12,866 nucleotides of DNA from Candidatus Latescibacterota bacterium (GTDB lineage: Bacteria; Latescibacterota; UBA2968; GCA-2709665), in NCBI GenBank assembly GCA_012271065.1, contig JAAXHE010000265.1, positions 1 to 12,866 on the forward strand. Direction: 5' to 3'. This document shows positions 1 through 7,624 of this stretch, piece after piece (position 1 is the first letter of the stretch; each line of letters opens with the position of its first letter). The notes beneath the pieces were generated by a model. That model saw nothing but the letters and a program-made list of their open reading frames with translations. It was not told the DNA's origin and searched no databases. The translations under genes were made by a program, and so were the position numbers.

Positions 1-222
1 CGCGAGAGCGGCAGCATCGAGCAGGACGCAGACGTCGTCGCGTTTCTCTATCGGCCGGAGGTGTACGGTATACCCGATGAAGAGGGAAATCCACAACCGG
101 ACAAGGCCGAGATCATTATCGGCAAGCAGCGCAACGGTCCGACAGGCAGCGTGGATCTGAGGTTCATGAGTGATTATCTGAGGTTTGAGGAGTACGAAAC
201 TTTCCGCGACGATCCATTCTAG
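1..222 (+). CDS. dnaB: Replicative DNA helicase DnaB, C-terminal end (partial)
   Basis: The reading frame is open from the first base and stops with TAG at 220-222, giving the last 73 residues of a protein whose start lies outside the window. Two DnaB signatures are visible: [13 protein letters not shown] followed by FLYRPE (end of the RecA-like ATPase core), and [18 protein letters not shown] followed by F and a terminal FEEY. These match the final strands of the DnaB hexameric 5'-3' helicase, which unwinds DNA at the replication fork. The KQR segment carries the arginine that family knowledge assigns as the arginine finger reaching into the neighbouring subunit. No intein or frameshift is seen in this part. 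The next gene on the same strand starts about 100 bases downstream. Confidence 0.95.
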   Translation, partial: RESGSIEQDADVVAFLYRPEVYGIPDEEGNPQPDKAEIIIGKQRNGPTGSVDLRFMSDYLRFEEYETFRDDPF

Positions 223-310
223 CGCCTGACACTCGACGATTCGGATCATGCCAGCACGCCGCCGGCCGTTACGGCAGCGACCGCAACCGTGTACGAACTG
301 AAATCAAACC

Positions 311-315
311 GAGGA
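311..315 (+). promoter_or_regulatory. Ribosome binding site for kptA
   Basis: GAGGA at 311-315 lies 6 bases before ATG 322. The same motif directly abuts ATG 316 (no spacing) and lies downstream of GTG 289. The spacing therefore favours ATG 322 as the start of kptA. Confidence 0.6.
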
Positions 316-321
316 ATGAAA

Positions 322-960
322 ATGGATGGTTACCGATCTCCAATCAGGGTATCCAAGCTGCTCTCACTGATGCTCAGGCATCGGCCGGAAGAGTTCGGCG
401 TCCAGGTGGACGGGTATGGCTTCGCGGACTTCGACGCGGTGATATCCGCATTGAAGAAACAGGATGCCGATATCGAAGTCGAGGACGTAGAAGCATTGGT
501 ATATAAGGCCACCAAGAAACGGTTTGAGATTGTCGAAGGGCGGATCCGTGCGCGCTATGGACATAGTTTCGCCATGGAACTGGGATCCGAACCCATCGAA
601 CCACCGGAACACCTGTACAAGAGCGCAAGCGTGTCGGAAGTTGAAGGCATTCTGAGATCGGGATTGAAGCCGGATGACAGGCAATACGTACACCTCTCTT
701 TCGACGCTGACGTCGCGCGAAGGCTTGCTGGACGCCGGCGGGAGCCGGGGACCGTGATACGGGTTGAGGCGAGAAAGGCCGCCAAGGACGGGATTCAGTT
801 CTTCGACTGCGGACCCACGGTCCTCTCACGGGAGATTCCGCCCGATTTTCTCACTGTCGAAGACACACCGGCGCCGGTTCTGGATGGCGGCGTGTCTGAG
901 AAGCAAAGCGAGGAACCGGTGACTTACGGAAGAAAACGTCGATTTGGGTCGCGGAGATAG
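322..960 (+). CDS. kptA: RNA 2'-phosphotransferase, KptA/Tpt1 family, with altered NAD-binding motif
   Basis: The family transfers an internal RNA 2'-phosphate to NAD+, giving ADP-ribose 1''-2''-cyclic phosphate and nicotinamide. In fungi this ends tRNA splicing; the bacterial role is unsettled. From ATG 322 (a longer frame begins at GTG 289) the protein has 212 residues, versus about 184 in E. coli KptA. The N-terminal lobe has SKLLSLMLRHRPEEFG, then KKRF, RIRA and GHS. The C-terminal ART-like lobe has RQYVHLS, GTVIRVEA and EIPPDFL. Compared with E. coli KptA from memory, the catalytic set is intact as R19, H20, R67 and R120. However, the usual LYHGT is LYKSA (residues 98-102), so the NAD-contacting His and Gly are missing, and the usual QGHS is YGHS. 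A tail of about 35 residues ends in a basic GRKRRFGSRR. The diadenylate cyclase gene follows after 5 bases. The family is secure; the activity is uncertain. Confidence 0.9.
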   Translation: MDGYRSPIRVSKLLSLMLRHRPEEFGVQVDGYGFADFDAVISALKKQDADIEVEDVEALVYKATKKRFEIVEGRIRARYGHSFAMELGSEPIEPPEHLYKSASVSEVEGILRSGLKPDDRQYVHLSFDADVARRLAGRRREPGTVIRVEARKAAKDGIQFFDCGPTVLSREIPPDFLTVEDTPAPVLDGGVSEKQSEEPVTYGRKRRFGSRR

Positions 961-965
961 CTCAC

Positions 966-1856
966 GTGGCAAAACAGGATCGGTCGGGAGCACACGCATT
1001 GTTGGAAACGGCCGCCAGTCTCTCCGGCGAGATTGGCGCTGATCTTGTTTTGCTCGTGGCGGACTCCGGTGTGACCAGGACGGCTGTTCAATCCCTGAAC
1101 GATTCCTGTCCGGTGCTGCTGGTCACCCGACGCAATCGCTTTCTTCAGGGCATCGAGAGTATGGGGATCCGCCGGTTGAGGCTTGATTTCGACGATGTTT
1201 CTCATCTGGAACGGGTGCGGCAGGGCATTATGCTGGGCATGGAGGCCGGTCACATCAAAAAGGGCAGTCGGCTGATCTGCCTTTCAAGCGTCATGGAACA
1301 CGGTGGCGTGGACACGTTGATGACCGTGGATACCCGCAGGGAGTTTGAGGACTTCGATCCGGAGAGCCTGGCTCTGCTGGCGGACGATCTCCCAATTGAA
1401 GTGGTCAAGTCGGTGCTGGATATCGCTCTTGACATCGGACGTGAAGGCCGGGAAGGAGAGCAGGTAGGCACCCTCTTCGTGCTGGGCGACTCCGACCGCG
1501 TGCTGGCGAATTCCCGCGTGATGACGTATGATCCGTTCCGCGGGTATTCAAGACGGGAGCGGAACATCTGCGATCCCGACAACCGCGAAGGCGTGAAGGA
1601 GGTTTCTCTGATGGACGGCGCCTTCATCGTCCAGGAGGATGGCGTCATTCGCTCAGGTTGTCGCTATATCACCTCCTACGTGAGGGGTCTCACCCTGCCC
1701 AAGGGGTTGGGGGCGCGGCATGTCGCCGCGGCAGCGGTAACCAAGAACACCAAAGCGATCGCGGTGGCGGTTTCGGAGTCTACCGGTACGGTTCGGGTCT
1801 TCAAACGCGGAGAAATTGTCCTCCGGCGAGACCCGGGCCGCCGCATCGCCCGTTAG
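966..1856 (+). CDS. Diadenylate cyclase (DAC domain, DacZ-like): c-di-AMP synthase
   Basis: Predicted to condense two ATP into the second messenger c-di-AMP. The protein has 296 residues. The C-terminal DAC (DisA_N) domain covers about 210-285 and shows DGA at 217-219, PKGLGARH at 245-252 and SESTGTVRVF at 270-279. These match the DGA and RHR nucleotide-binding motifs and the S-E-x-x-G motif. The third residue of RHR is Val (RHV). The N-terminal part (about 1-200) has no helix-hairpin-helix and no membrane segment, so it is neither DisA nor CdaA. Its alternating hydrophobic and polar pattern, with GADLVLLVADSG and PVLLVTRR, fits the pyruvate-kinase-C-like domain of archaeal DacZ. GTG 966 is chosen because GGAG at 953-956 precedes it by 9 bases and the kptA stop is at 958-960, so the two genes are probably translationally coupled. 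The protein is likely cytosolic. The cyclase family is firm; the DacZ subtype is an inference from architecture. Confidence 0.85.
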   Translation: MAKQDRSGAHALLETAASLSGEIGADLVLLVADSGVTRTAVQSLNDSCPVLLVTRRNRFLQGIESMGIRRLRLDFDDVSHLERVRQGIMLGMEAGHIKKGSRLICLSSVMEHGGVDTLMTVDTRREFEDFDPESLALLADDLPIEVVKSVLDIALDIGREGREGEQVGTLFVLGDSDRVLANSRVMTYDPFRGYSRRERNICDPDNREGVKEVSLMDGAFIVQEDGVIRSGCRYITSYVRGLTLPKGLGARHVAAAAVTKNTKAIAVAVSESTGTVRVFKRGEIVLRRDPGRRIAR

Positions 1857-1981
1857 CAGTCGATTCCGGTTGCCTTCCAGGCAATGCGACCAGACCGGCC
1901 AGGAAGAAAAGGCAAACGGGAATCCCTGCCGGCCATCTTCAGATGTGTCCGTTTCACCGGATACATTGGGATGATTGCCCG

Positions 1982-2485
1982 ATGAAAATACGGCTGCGCC
2001 GGTGCGAAAACCAGATAGAGGCCGTCATAGGGGATATCGCGCATCCGGTAGACCGGGTCGCCCGGGCGTTCCCGAGAAGCAACCCCGACCGCTTCGTGGG
2101 GTTATTGGGAGAAGACGGGCATGAGATCTGTCTGATCGAGGATCCCGGCGCCCTGGACGCCGACTCTCAGGAAATATTGAAGGCCGCGTTGAAGGATGCT
2201 TACTATATTCCCCGGATTCGGGAAATCCTGGCGATGTCGCCTCGCGGAACGGGCGGTGAATGGACCGTTGTCACGGAAGAGGGAGAAATCGTGTTTCGAA
2301 CGCAGGACCGTGAGGCGCTGGACGGTTCGGAGCCGCCGTCGATCACGGTAACGGACGAGAACGGCAGGCGTTACTTGATTGAGGATTACTGGGCAATGGA
2401 CCGGGAGAGTCGAAATACAATGCGCGATCTCGTACCGGATGAGGTTTTGCGGCGCAGGGCCAGGGTTGTTTCGCTCCGCCGGTAG
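1982..2485 (+). CDS. DUF1854 family protein
   Basis: A protein of 167 residues from ATG 1982. It matches my memory of the DUF1854 (PF08909) pattern: an AFP-like RRAFPLS element (ARAFPRSNPDRFVGLL, 27-42), then EICLIEDPGALDADSQEIL (48-66), YYIPRI (74-79), a strand-rich middle with EWTVVTEEGE (93-102), and DENGRRYLIEDYWAMDRES (125-143). No signal peptide or membrane segment is present. The molecular function is unknown. In some bacteria the family sits with cyanophycin metabolism genes or is linked to an ABC transporter; neither partner is nearby here. The frame stays open upstream to 1658, but that stretch overlaps the cyclase gene in another frame and is not believed. ATG 1943 would add 13 residues. 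Neither start has a clear Shine-Dalgarno sequence. It lies 125 bases after the cyclase gene on the same strand. Confidence 0.75.
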   Translation: MKIRLRRCENQIEAVIGDIAHPVDRVARAFPRSNPDRFVGLLGEDGHEICLIEDPGALDADSQEILKAALKDAYYIPRIREILAMSPRGTGGEWTVVTEEGEIVFRTQDREALDGSEPPSITVTDENGRRYLIEDYWAMDRESRNTMRDLVPDEVLRRRARVVSLRR

Positions 2486-2541
2486 TGTTCTCTATTTCGG
2501 TACAGGACATTGAGTGAGTACGCCTGTCAACGGTTACGTGT

Positions 2542-3852
2542 ATGGAGGTTAGGCAAAGCAGATTCTTGATTTCCGGCATCCTGATCGGCGTGTGTGCAGT
2601 CGGCATATTGGCACTGGGTGAATCCCGGTACAGGATGCCGCTTTTTTTTGGCCTGTTCGGGCTGTGGATGGTCTTCTACCTGGCGGCTGTGTGGCATTGT
2701 ACAGGGGCTTCACTGAAGACTGTGGTGCTGTTTGGCCTTCTGTTCCGCGTCATTCTGGTTTTTTCCGCTCCCGGCCTTTCGGACGACGTTTACAGGTACC
2801 TGTGGGACGGACGCGTGCAGGCCTGGGGGATAAATCCCTACGTGTATCCACCTGCTTCCGAAGCGCTCGCCGACCTCAAGGACGACGAGGTCTTCTCCCA
2901 CGTAAACCATCCCGACGTACCCACCATCTACCCCCCGTTGGCTCAGATATTCTTCCGCGTATGTTATCTCATTCATCCGTCGATCTGGACCATAAAGATT
3001 GGCCTCGCTCTCTTCGATCTGTTGACGGCGTGGTTTCTTCTAGGATTGATTCGGCTCTACGATCAGCATCCGGGACAATTGCTTTTATACCTCTGGCATC
3101 CCCTGTTGCTGGTAGAGGTGGCGGGCAACGGCCACATCGATGCGCTGGGTGTTTCCTTCATGGTTATTGCGTTCCTCTATCTTCAGGTTGGAGGTTACGC
3201 GAGGGCATTCGCCGCGCTGGCACTCTCCTTTTTGAGCAAGTTCTTTGCCATCTGCCTGGTTCCGGTCTTTTTGCGCTGGATCTACGGGAGGATCTCCCGA
3301 AGGACCGAAAGGCGTTTGCCGGCTTGCTTCAGACCGCAGGCAGTATGGCCTGTACTGATTTTCACCGCGACGATAGCGGCCGGGTACCTGCCCTACCTGG
3401 AAGCCGGAGAGGCACTGTTCACAGGGTTCCTCACTTATGCCGAACACTGGAGCTTCAATGCACCGGCCTTTGACATCCTCAGTTACGTGCTGGGTAACCC
3501 GCAGTGGGCGCGCGCGGTCATTGCGGTCGCGTTTGCCATGGCGGTAATCCTCGTCACGTTCAACAGGATGCCGCCGATTCAGGCAGGTTTCTTCCTCGTC
3601 GGCGCCTTCCTGTTGCTTACGCCGACATTGCACCCATGGTATGCGATCTGGATGGTACCCTTCATGGTCTTCTACAGGCAACCGGCATGGCTGGTCTTTA
3701 CAGGTCTGATCGCAATTTCGTATCACGTCCTGATCAGATATGCGAGCGAAGGGATATGGGAGGAGGCGGTCTGGGTGAAGGCTGTTCTATTCGGCGGGTT
3801 CGCGCTTGTCTGGGCATTCGAACGGATAAAGAAGCGACGCGCCGAGACCTGA
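2542..3852 (+). CDS. GT-C fold membrane glycosyltransferase (polyprenol-phosphate mannosyltransferase-like, GT87/MptB-like)
   Basis: A multi-pass membrane protein of 436 residues with about ten or more hydrophobic segments spread over the whole length. The first extracytoplasmic loop has SDDVYRYLWDGRVQAWGINPY (80-100). Its Asp pair (81-82) is placed like the catalytic Asp of GT-C enzymes that use polyprenol-phosphate sugars. It is followed by TIYPPLAQ (128-135) and WHPLLLVEVAGNGHIDALG (185-203), a pattern I recognise from bacterial DUF2029/GT87 and MptB-like mannosyltransferases. A later PTLHPWYAIW motif is also typical. The protein would add a sugar, perhaps mannose, to an envelope glycan or lipid on the outer face of the cytoplasmic membrane; acceptor and sugar are not readable. 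The ATG is preceded by no strong ribosome binding site. It starts 56 bases after the DUF1854 gene and ends 10 bases from the converging protease gene, leaving no room for a terminator. Confidence 0.8.
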   Translation: MEVRQSRFLISGILIGVCAVGILALGESRYRMPLFFGLFGLWMVFYLAAVWHCTGASLKTVVLFGLLFRVILVFSAPGLSDDVYRYLWDGRVQAWGINPYVYPPASEALADLKDDEVFSHVNHPDVPTIYPPLAQIFFRVCYLIHPSIWTIKIGLALFDLLTAWFLLGLIRLYDQHPGQLLLYLWHPLLLVEVAGNGHIDALGVSFMVIAFLYLQVGGYARAFAALALSFLSKFFAICLVPVFLRWIYGRISRRTERRLPACFRPQAVWPVLIFTATIAAGYLPYLEAGEALFTGFLTYAEHWSFNAPAFDILSYVLGNPQWARAVIAVAFAMAVILVTFNRMPPIQAGFFLVGAFLLLTPTLHPWYAIWMVPFMVFYRQPAWLVFTGLIAISYHVLIRYASEGIWEEAVWVKAVLFGGFALVWAFERIKKRRAET

Positions 3853-3862
3853 GACCCGCAGC

Positions 3863-6800
3863 CTATACCACCTTGCCGAACAGGAGAGCAAACCGGACGA
3901 AGTCCGAGAATGCGACGTTGCCGTCGTCGTCCAGGTCGAATCGGGGATCGGTGGAGCCGAAGGCGCTGGCAAATAGCAGAAAGTCGGGAAAGTCAACCCT
4001 GCCGCTTCCGTCGAAATCGGCGATTCCCGCCGAAGGAAAGGTGGTCTGCCCGGACGTAAACGAGACGTTCCTGTATCCGGAAGCGAGGGGTACGCCTGAC
4101 GAGTCAGCGGCCACGGAACATGCAAGGGTGTATTCACGACCGGCTTCAAACGGCAAGGAAAACGAAAGCAGGGCGCGCTGGCTCGTACGGTCAAGAATCA
4201 CAGAGGTCGGGCGACCCAGGTCGGGGGTGGCCGAATATCCGTTCGGATTGGCCGTTCCGGCTGACATCGGTTCACTGAACTCGAGTGAGAGACTGTTCTC
4301 GTGGATGACTTCCACGCGATGCAGTTCCGGAGCCGGATTGGGGCGCAGGGCGTGTGTTTCGGAGCTGATCTCGTCGCCGCCGGGCAGAGTGGCGATCACA
4401 ACGTAACGATACACTCTGTTTTCGGCCAGGCCAGTGTCCGTGTACGAATTAGTGGTCAGTTTGTCCGCTATGGCTTCCGGCATACTTCCGTCGACCCCGC
4501 GCAGAATACGATAGGTGGCGCCGCTTTCGACGGGCGCCCACGCGAGCCGTGCGCTTTCCGGTCCCAGCGGATAAGCATGAACGATCTGTAGAATCCTGCT
4601 TATACCCGGCTCGGTGCGTTCCATCAGTCGTACGGCGCCGTCCCGGTTGTAGAGCAGCTCCGCGTAACCATTCCTGTCCAGATCCGCAATAAGCGGGCGG
4701 TAAGTCAATGAAACGGTTTCATGCCAGACGGGTTCGTATGAATCCGGGCCGGTGGCGCGGATGAGGTAAAGGTCCGGTCGCAGACAGACGGCCAGGTCGG
4801 GGATACCGTTGCCGTCCACGTCGCCCGTCGCAATGCCGTTTCCCGTCGAGATTACACCCGAGACCCGAATCGACCACTCCTGTGCATAGGAGGAGAATCC
4901 ATCCGCACTGTAGATTTCAAGGTTCCACCGGCCGTTGAGCGCGTCGTTCCGGTCTTCCGCCGCGCGGGCGACGGCGAACTCCACGTCGCCGTCATTGTCG
5001 ATATCGGCGGCGCCGCCGATCCATTGGGTATTGGTGCTGTCACTGCCCGCCAGTTTCCAGGTCTGAGCAAAACCGCCGCCTGGCAGAGCTCCATAGATCC
5101 AGAGGTCTCCGTCGTCGTCGCCTGAGAGGATTTCCTTCCGCCCGTTGCCGTTAAGATCCGCGACGACGAGCCGGAGACCGGGCCAGTTGGTGCCTTCGGT
5201 CGGATTCGCAAGGGGGGCGCCTCCGATGAACACGCCTTCCACGGTACTTTCAAATACTCGAATGTCCCCGGTAAGCGCCGAAAGCGCCACGATCTCGTTT
5301 TGGCCGTCACCGTCGACATCGACGATTTCGCCGCCCTGGTATTCGGGGTGGTCCATAAGGGTCTCGGACGGAAAAGGAGTTCCGACGAAGAGCCGGAGGC
5401 GTGCGACGTTGGTGCGTGGAAAGTTGATGCCGAGAAGGTCGACGCGACCGTCGTTGTTCGCGTCGCCCACGGCCCATGGCAGGAACGACTCGTTGGTACG
5501 GAAAACGGTTGTGAAGTTTCCGTTTTCGTCACGTTCCACAATCAGGTTCGTGTTGTAGGGACGGCCGCTGGCGTAGGGCATCAGTACGAGTTCGGGCCGT
5601 CCGTCCATGTCGAAGTCGGCGGTCTCGTTTGCAAGATACCCGTCGGGCAGGGTGTCGATCTCCACGAAACCGCGAGAGGAGAGACGAAGCGGATCCACCC
5701 TTAACGTCAACGGTTCGGAAAACACGGCCTGTCCCCCGGCATCCCTGGACATGATGCGGTAATCCAGGGGCCCGGAGGCGAGGTCCGGCGGCAGGGTGAC
5801 GCGATGACGGGTGTAGATGATGTCCGAAAACAGGGTGTCTTCTCGCGTCGCCGTAGAAGAGCGATAGAGCAAGGCGCCGCGTGTTGGACGTCTGGTGTGC
5901 CATTCGGCCTGGTACGCCTGGCGGTTTCCAATGAGTATGGGTGCGAAAGACGCCTTGGATATGACCGGCAAGGCCCGCAGTATGCCGATTCGCACCCGAT
6001 CTTCAAGTGTCGTGCCGTCCGTCAGCCTGACCAGCAGCCGCAGGATGGCAGTGGTGTCGGCCGGCGTACCCGGAGTCCAGGAATGCCGGATGTTCGATCC
6101 CGGCGGTCCACCGGAGAGCCGGTTCCAGGATTGAGGATCTTCTCCCCTGCCGGAGAACAGCTCGTAGCCGGCAACGTTGGGACCATCGGCCCGGGCAAGG
6201 ATGTCTACGTTCCGCCTGGCGCCGTCGTCCGTCCGGGGGTGGTCGATCCTCACGATGGGGGGATCTGTCCATCCCGTCGTTTTTTCGAGCAAATTCGCCG
6301 CATCGATACGACCGGCGCCGCTGCTGCTGTCCCAACCCTCCGGACCGAGATCGATTACGGACGCCGTGAGCAGCGTGCGGACCTGCTCGGGGGTGAGATC
6401 GGGACGACGGGAGAGAATAAGCGCCGTGAGGCCCGCGACGTGGGGCGCTGCGAAGGACGTGCCGGAGGCGTGTGCATAGCGGTTTCCCGGCATGGTTGTA
6501 AGCGTGCCCGAGCCTGGCGCGACCAGGTCCAGCGGGACCCCCAGGCTGCTGAACGCGGCAATCCGGTCTCGCGGCGCCGTGGCTCCCACGGCAATGGTTT
6601 CGTCCATGGCGGCCGGGTAAGAAAGGCCGAATTCGCCGCTGTTACCTGCGGAACTGACCAGGATGAGGCCGCTCGCGGCAGCATAGCGCACGACGTCGCG
6701 GATCAGGAACGCGCTTTCCGGCCCACCCCAACTCATATTGATGATGTGGGCGCCGTTTTCCACGGCATAGAGGATTGCGGCGGCGAGGTCGTCTTCTTCA

Positions 6801-7612
6801 AGAAAGGTAAGGTTGGATTGCAGCGTCACGCCGGCGCGAAGGGACATCAGCGCGGCGCCCGGCGCGACGCCGGCGATGCCCACGCCGTTGTCTGTTACAG
6901 CCGCGGCAATGCCTGCAACACGGGTGCCATGGCTGGATTCGTCCATGGGATCGTTGTCGGGCGAGAGGTAATCGCCCTTTGCCGGTAGTGTCGGAGTGTG
7001 GGTGAAGTCCCACCCGCGAACGTCGTCAACGTACCCGTTGTTGTCGTCGTCAACGCCGGAGCGACCGAATGCTTCGACGGTGTTGATCCAGATGTTGTCT
7101 GCCAGATCTTCGTGGGTATAGTCCACGCCCGAATCGATGATGGCGATGACGACGGGCTGTTCTTCCGGCGGAAGGCCGTCCCGCAGGGCCTGCCACCTGA
7201 TTTGATCCAGACCGTACTGATCGGGCAGTCGCGGATCGTCGGGCGCGTCGTGGTGGTAAAAAAGGTGGATGGGCTGTGCGTAAACGACGTCCGGGTGCTC
7301 CGTATAGGCGGCCGCGGCTTCCACGGGACTTGCGCCGGGATCAATCTCAAGGCGGTACACCTGCGCCAGTCCCAGGGCACGTTTGGCCGGGACAGCGGGT
7401 GGCTGAAAAACGGGCTCGGGGGTGCCGGCTGCAAAGCGCAGATGCAGGCTTTCCAGTCTTCCCACAGCGATTTTGGCCGCCGCCGTTCTGAACCTGATGA
7501 GAATCTGTCCCGGAGAGTACGCGGGTTGAGCCGTGGCCGAACTGAGGGTGGGAAACAATATCAAGACTTGAAATATGGCTGATTTCGCCTGCATCCGGAT
7601 GGTTGGATTCAA
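3863..7612 (-). CDS. Secreted subtilisin-like serine protease (S8) with FG-GAP/VCBS-like, Fn3-like, Ig-like and dockerin-like repeats
   Basis: A large exported endopeptidase of 1249 residues. A signal peptide covers about 1-29 (hydrophobic IFQVLILF, cleavage probably after ATA). A fervidolysin-type propeptide follows at about 32-120 (YSPGQILIRF to VVYAQP). The S8 domain, about 150-445, has Asp160 (IAIIDSGVDY), His228 (SSHGTRVAGIA), Asn324 (SSAGNSG) and Ser386 (ASGTSFAAPHVAG), so the triad and oxyanion residue are complete. Asp-rich insert 188-197 probably binds calcium. An Ig/Fn3-like region spans about 450-640. Five or six FG-GAP/VCBS-type units with DxDxDG loops span about 655-1000 (DFDMDG 667, DANNDG 717, DVDGDG 765, DLNGNG 819, DIDNDG 870, DVDGNG 931). 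A Fn3-like domain (about 1008-1085), an SbsA-like Ig domain (about 1092-1190) and two dockerin-like EF-hands (1199-1219 and 1226-1246) end the protein. The start is TTG 7612; ATG 7594 (residue 7) is the alternative. No LPXTG motif or anchor is seen. Confidence 0.93.
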   Translation of the reverse strand: MNPTIRMQAKSAIFQVLILFPTLSSATAQPAYSPGQILIRFRTAAAKIAVGRLESLHLRFAAGTPEPVFQPPAVPAKRALGLAQVYRLEIDPGASPVEAAAAYTEHPDVVYAQPIHLFYHHDAPDDPRLPDQYGLDQIRWQALRDGLPPEEQPVVIAIIDSGVDYTHEDLADNIWINTVEAFGRSGVDDDNNGYVDDVRGWDFTHTPTLPAKGDYLSPDNDPMDESSHGTRVAGIAAAVTDNGVGIAGVAPGAALMSLRAGVTLQSNLTFLEEDDLAAAILYAVENGAHIINMSWGGPESAFLIRDVVRYAAASGLILVSSAGNSGEFGLSYPAAMDETIAVGATAPRDRIAAFSSLGVPLDLVAPGSGTLTTMPGNRYAHASGTSFAAPHVAGLTALILSRRPDLTPEQVRTLLTASVIDLGPEGWDSSSGAGRIDAANLLEKTTGWTDPPIVRIDHPRTDDGARRNVDILARADGPNVAGYELFSGRGEDPQSWNRLSGGPPGSNIRHSWTPGTPADTTAILRLLVRLTDGTTLEDRVRIGILRALPVISKASFAPILIGNRQAYQAEWHTRRPTRGALLYRSSTATREDTLFSDIIYTRHRVTLPPDLASGPLDYRIMSRDAGGQAVFSEPLTLRVDPLRLSSRGFVEIDTLPDGYLANETADFDMDGRPELVLMPYASGRPYNTNLIVERDENGNFTTVFRTNESFLPWAVGDANNDGRVDLLGINFPRTNVARLRLFVGTPFPSETLMDHPEYQGGEIVDVDGDGQNEIVALSALTGDIRVFESTVEGVFIGGAPLANPTEGTNWPGLRLVVADLNGNGRKEILSGDDDGDLWIYGALPGGGFAQTWKLAGSDSTNTQWIGGAADIDNDGDVEFAVARAAEDRNDALNGRWNLEIYSADGFSSYAQEWSIRVSGVISTGNGIATGDVDGNGIPDLAVCLRPDLYLIRATGPDSYEPVWHETVSLTYRPLIADLDRNGYAELLYNRDGAVRLMERTEPGISRILQIVHAYPLGPESARLAWAPVESGATYRILRGVDGSMPEAIADKLTTNSYTDTGLAENRVYRYVVIATLPGGDEISSETHALRPNPAPELHRVEVIHENSLSLEFSEPMSAGTANPNGYSATPDLGRPTSVILDRTSQRALLSFSLPFEAGREYTLACSVAADSSGVPLASGYRNVSFTSGQTTFPSAGIADFDGSGRVDFPDFLLFASAFGSTDPRFDLDDDGNVAFSDFVRFALLFGKVV

Positions 7613-7619
7613 GGTCCGG

Positions 7620-7624
7620 CTCCC
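7620..7624 (-). promoter_or_regulatory. Ribosome binding site for the protease gene (supports TTG start)
   Basis: On the minus strand GGGAG at 7624-7620 lies 7 bases before TTG 7612-7610. The in-frame ATG at 7594 has no purine-rich motif at a suitable distance. Both starts leave a usable signal peptide. Confidence 0.45.

Noticed and set aside
1658..1981. Upstream extension of the DUF1854 frame by 108 codons
   Set aside because: It overlaps the conserved DAC motifs of the cyclase gene in another frame and then the spacer. The DUF1854 similarity begins only near ATG 1982.
1857..1981. Possible riboswitch or attenuator after the cyclase gene
   Set aside because: Only a small TTGCCT-TCC-AGGCAA hairpin (1870-1884) was found, without a T-run or any known riboswitch pattern.
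3863..4020. Dockerin-like ending taken as evidence of a cellulosome
   Set aside because: No cohesin, scaffoldin or glycoside hydrolase is in the window, and similar endings occur in non-cellulosomal bacteria.
4600..5660. DNA-level tandem repeat or CRISPR-like array within the protease gene
   Set aside because: The periodic pattern is in the protein (calcium-loop units); the DNA copies are diverged and have no conserved repeat-spacer structure.
5804..6988. Long 394-codon open frame on the plus strand
   Set aside because: It is antisense to the protease gene across its catalytic domain, where the opposite strand shows full S8 motifs. The predicted product is Arg/Gly-rich and has no recognisable domain, as expected for the shadow of a GC-rich gene.
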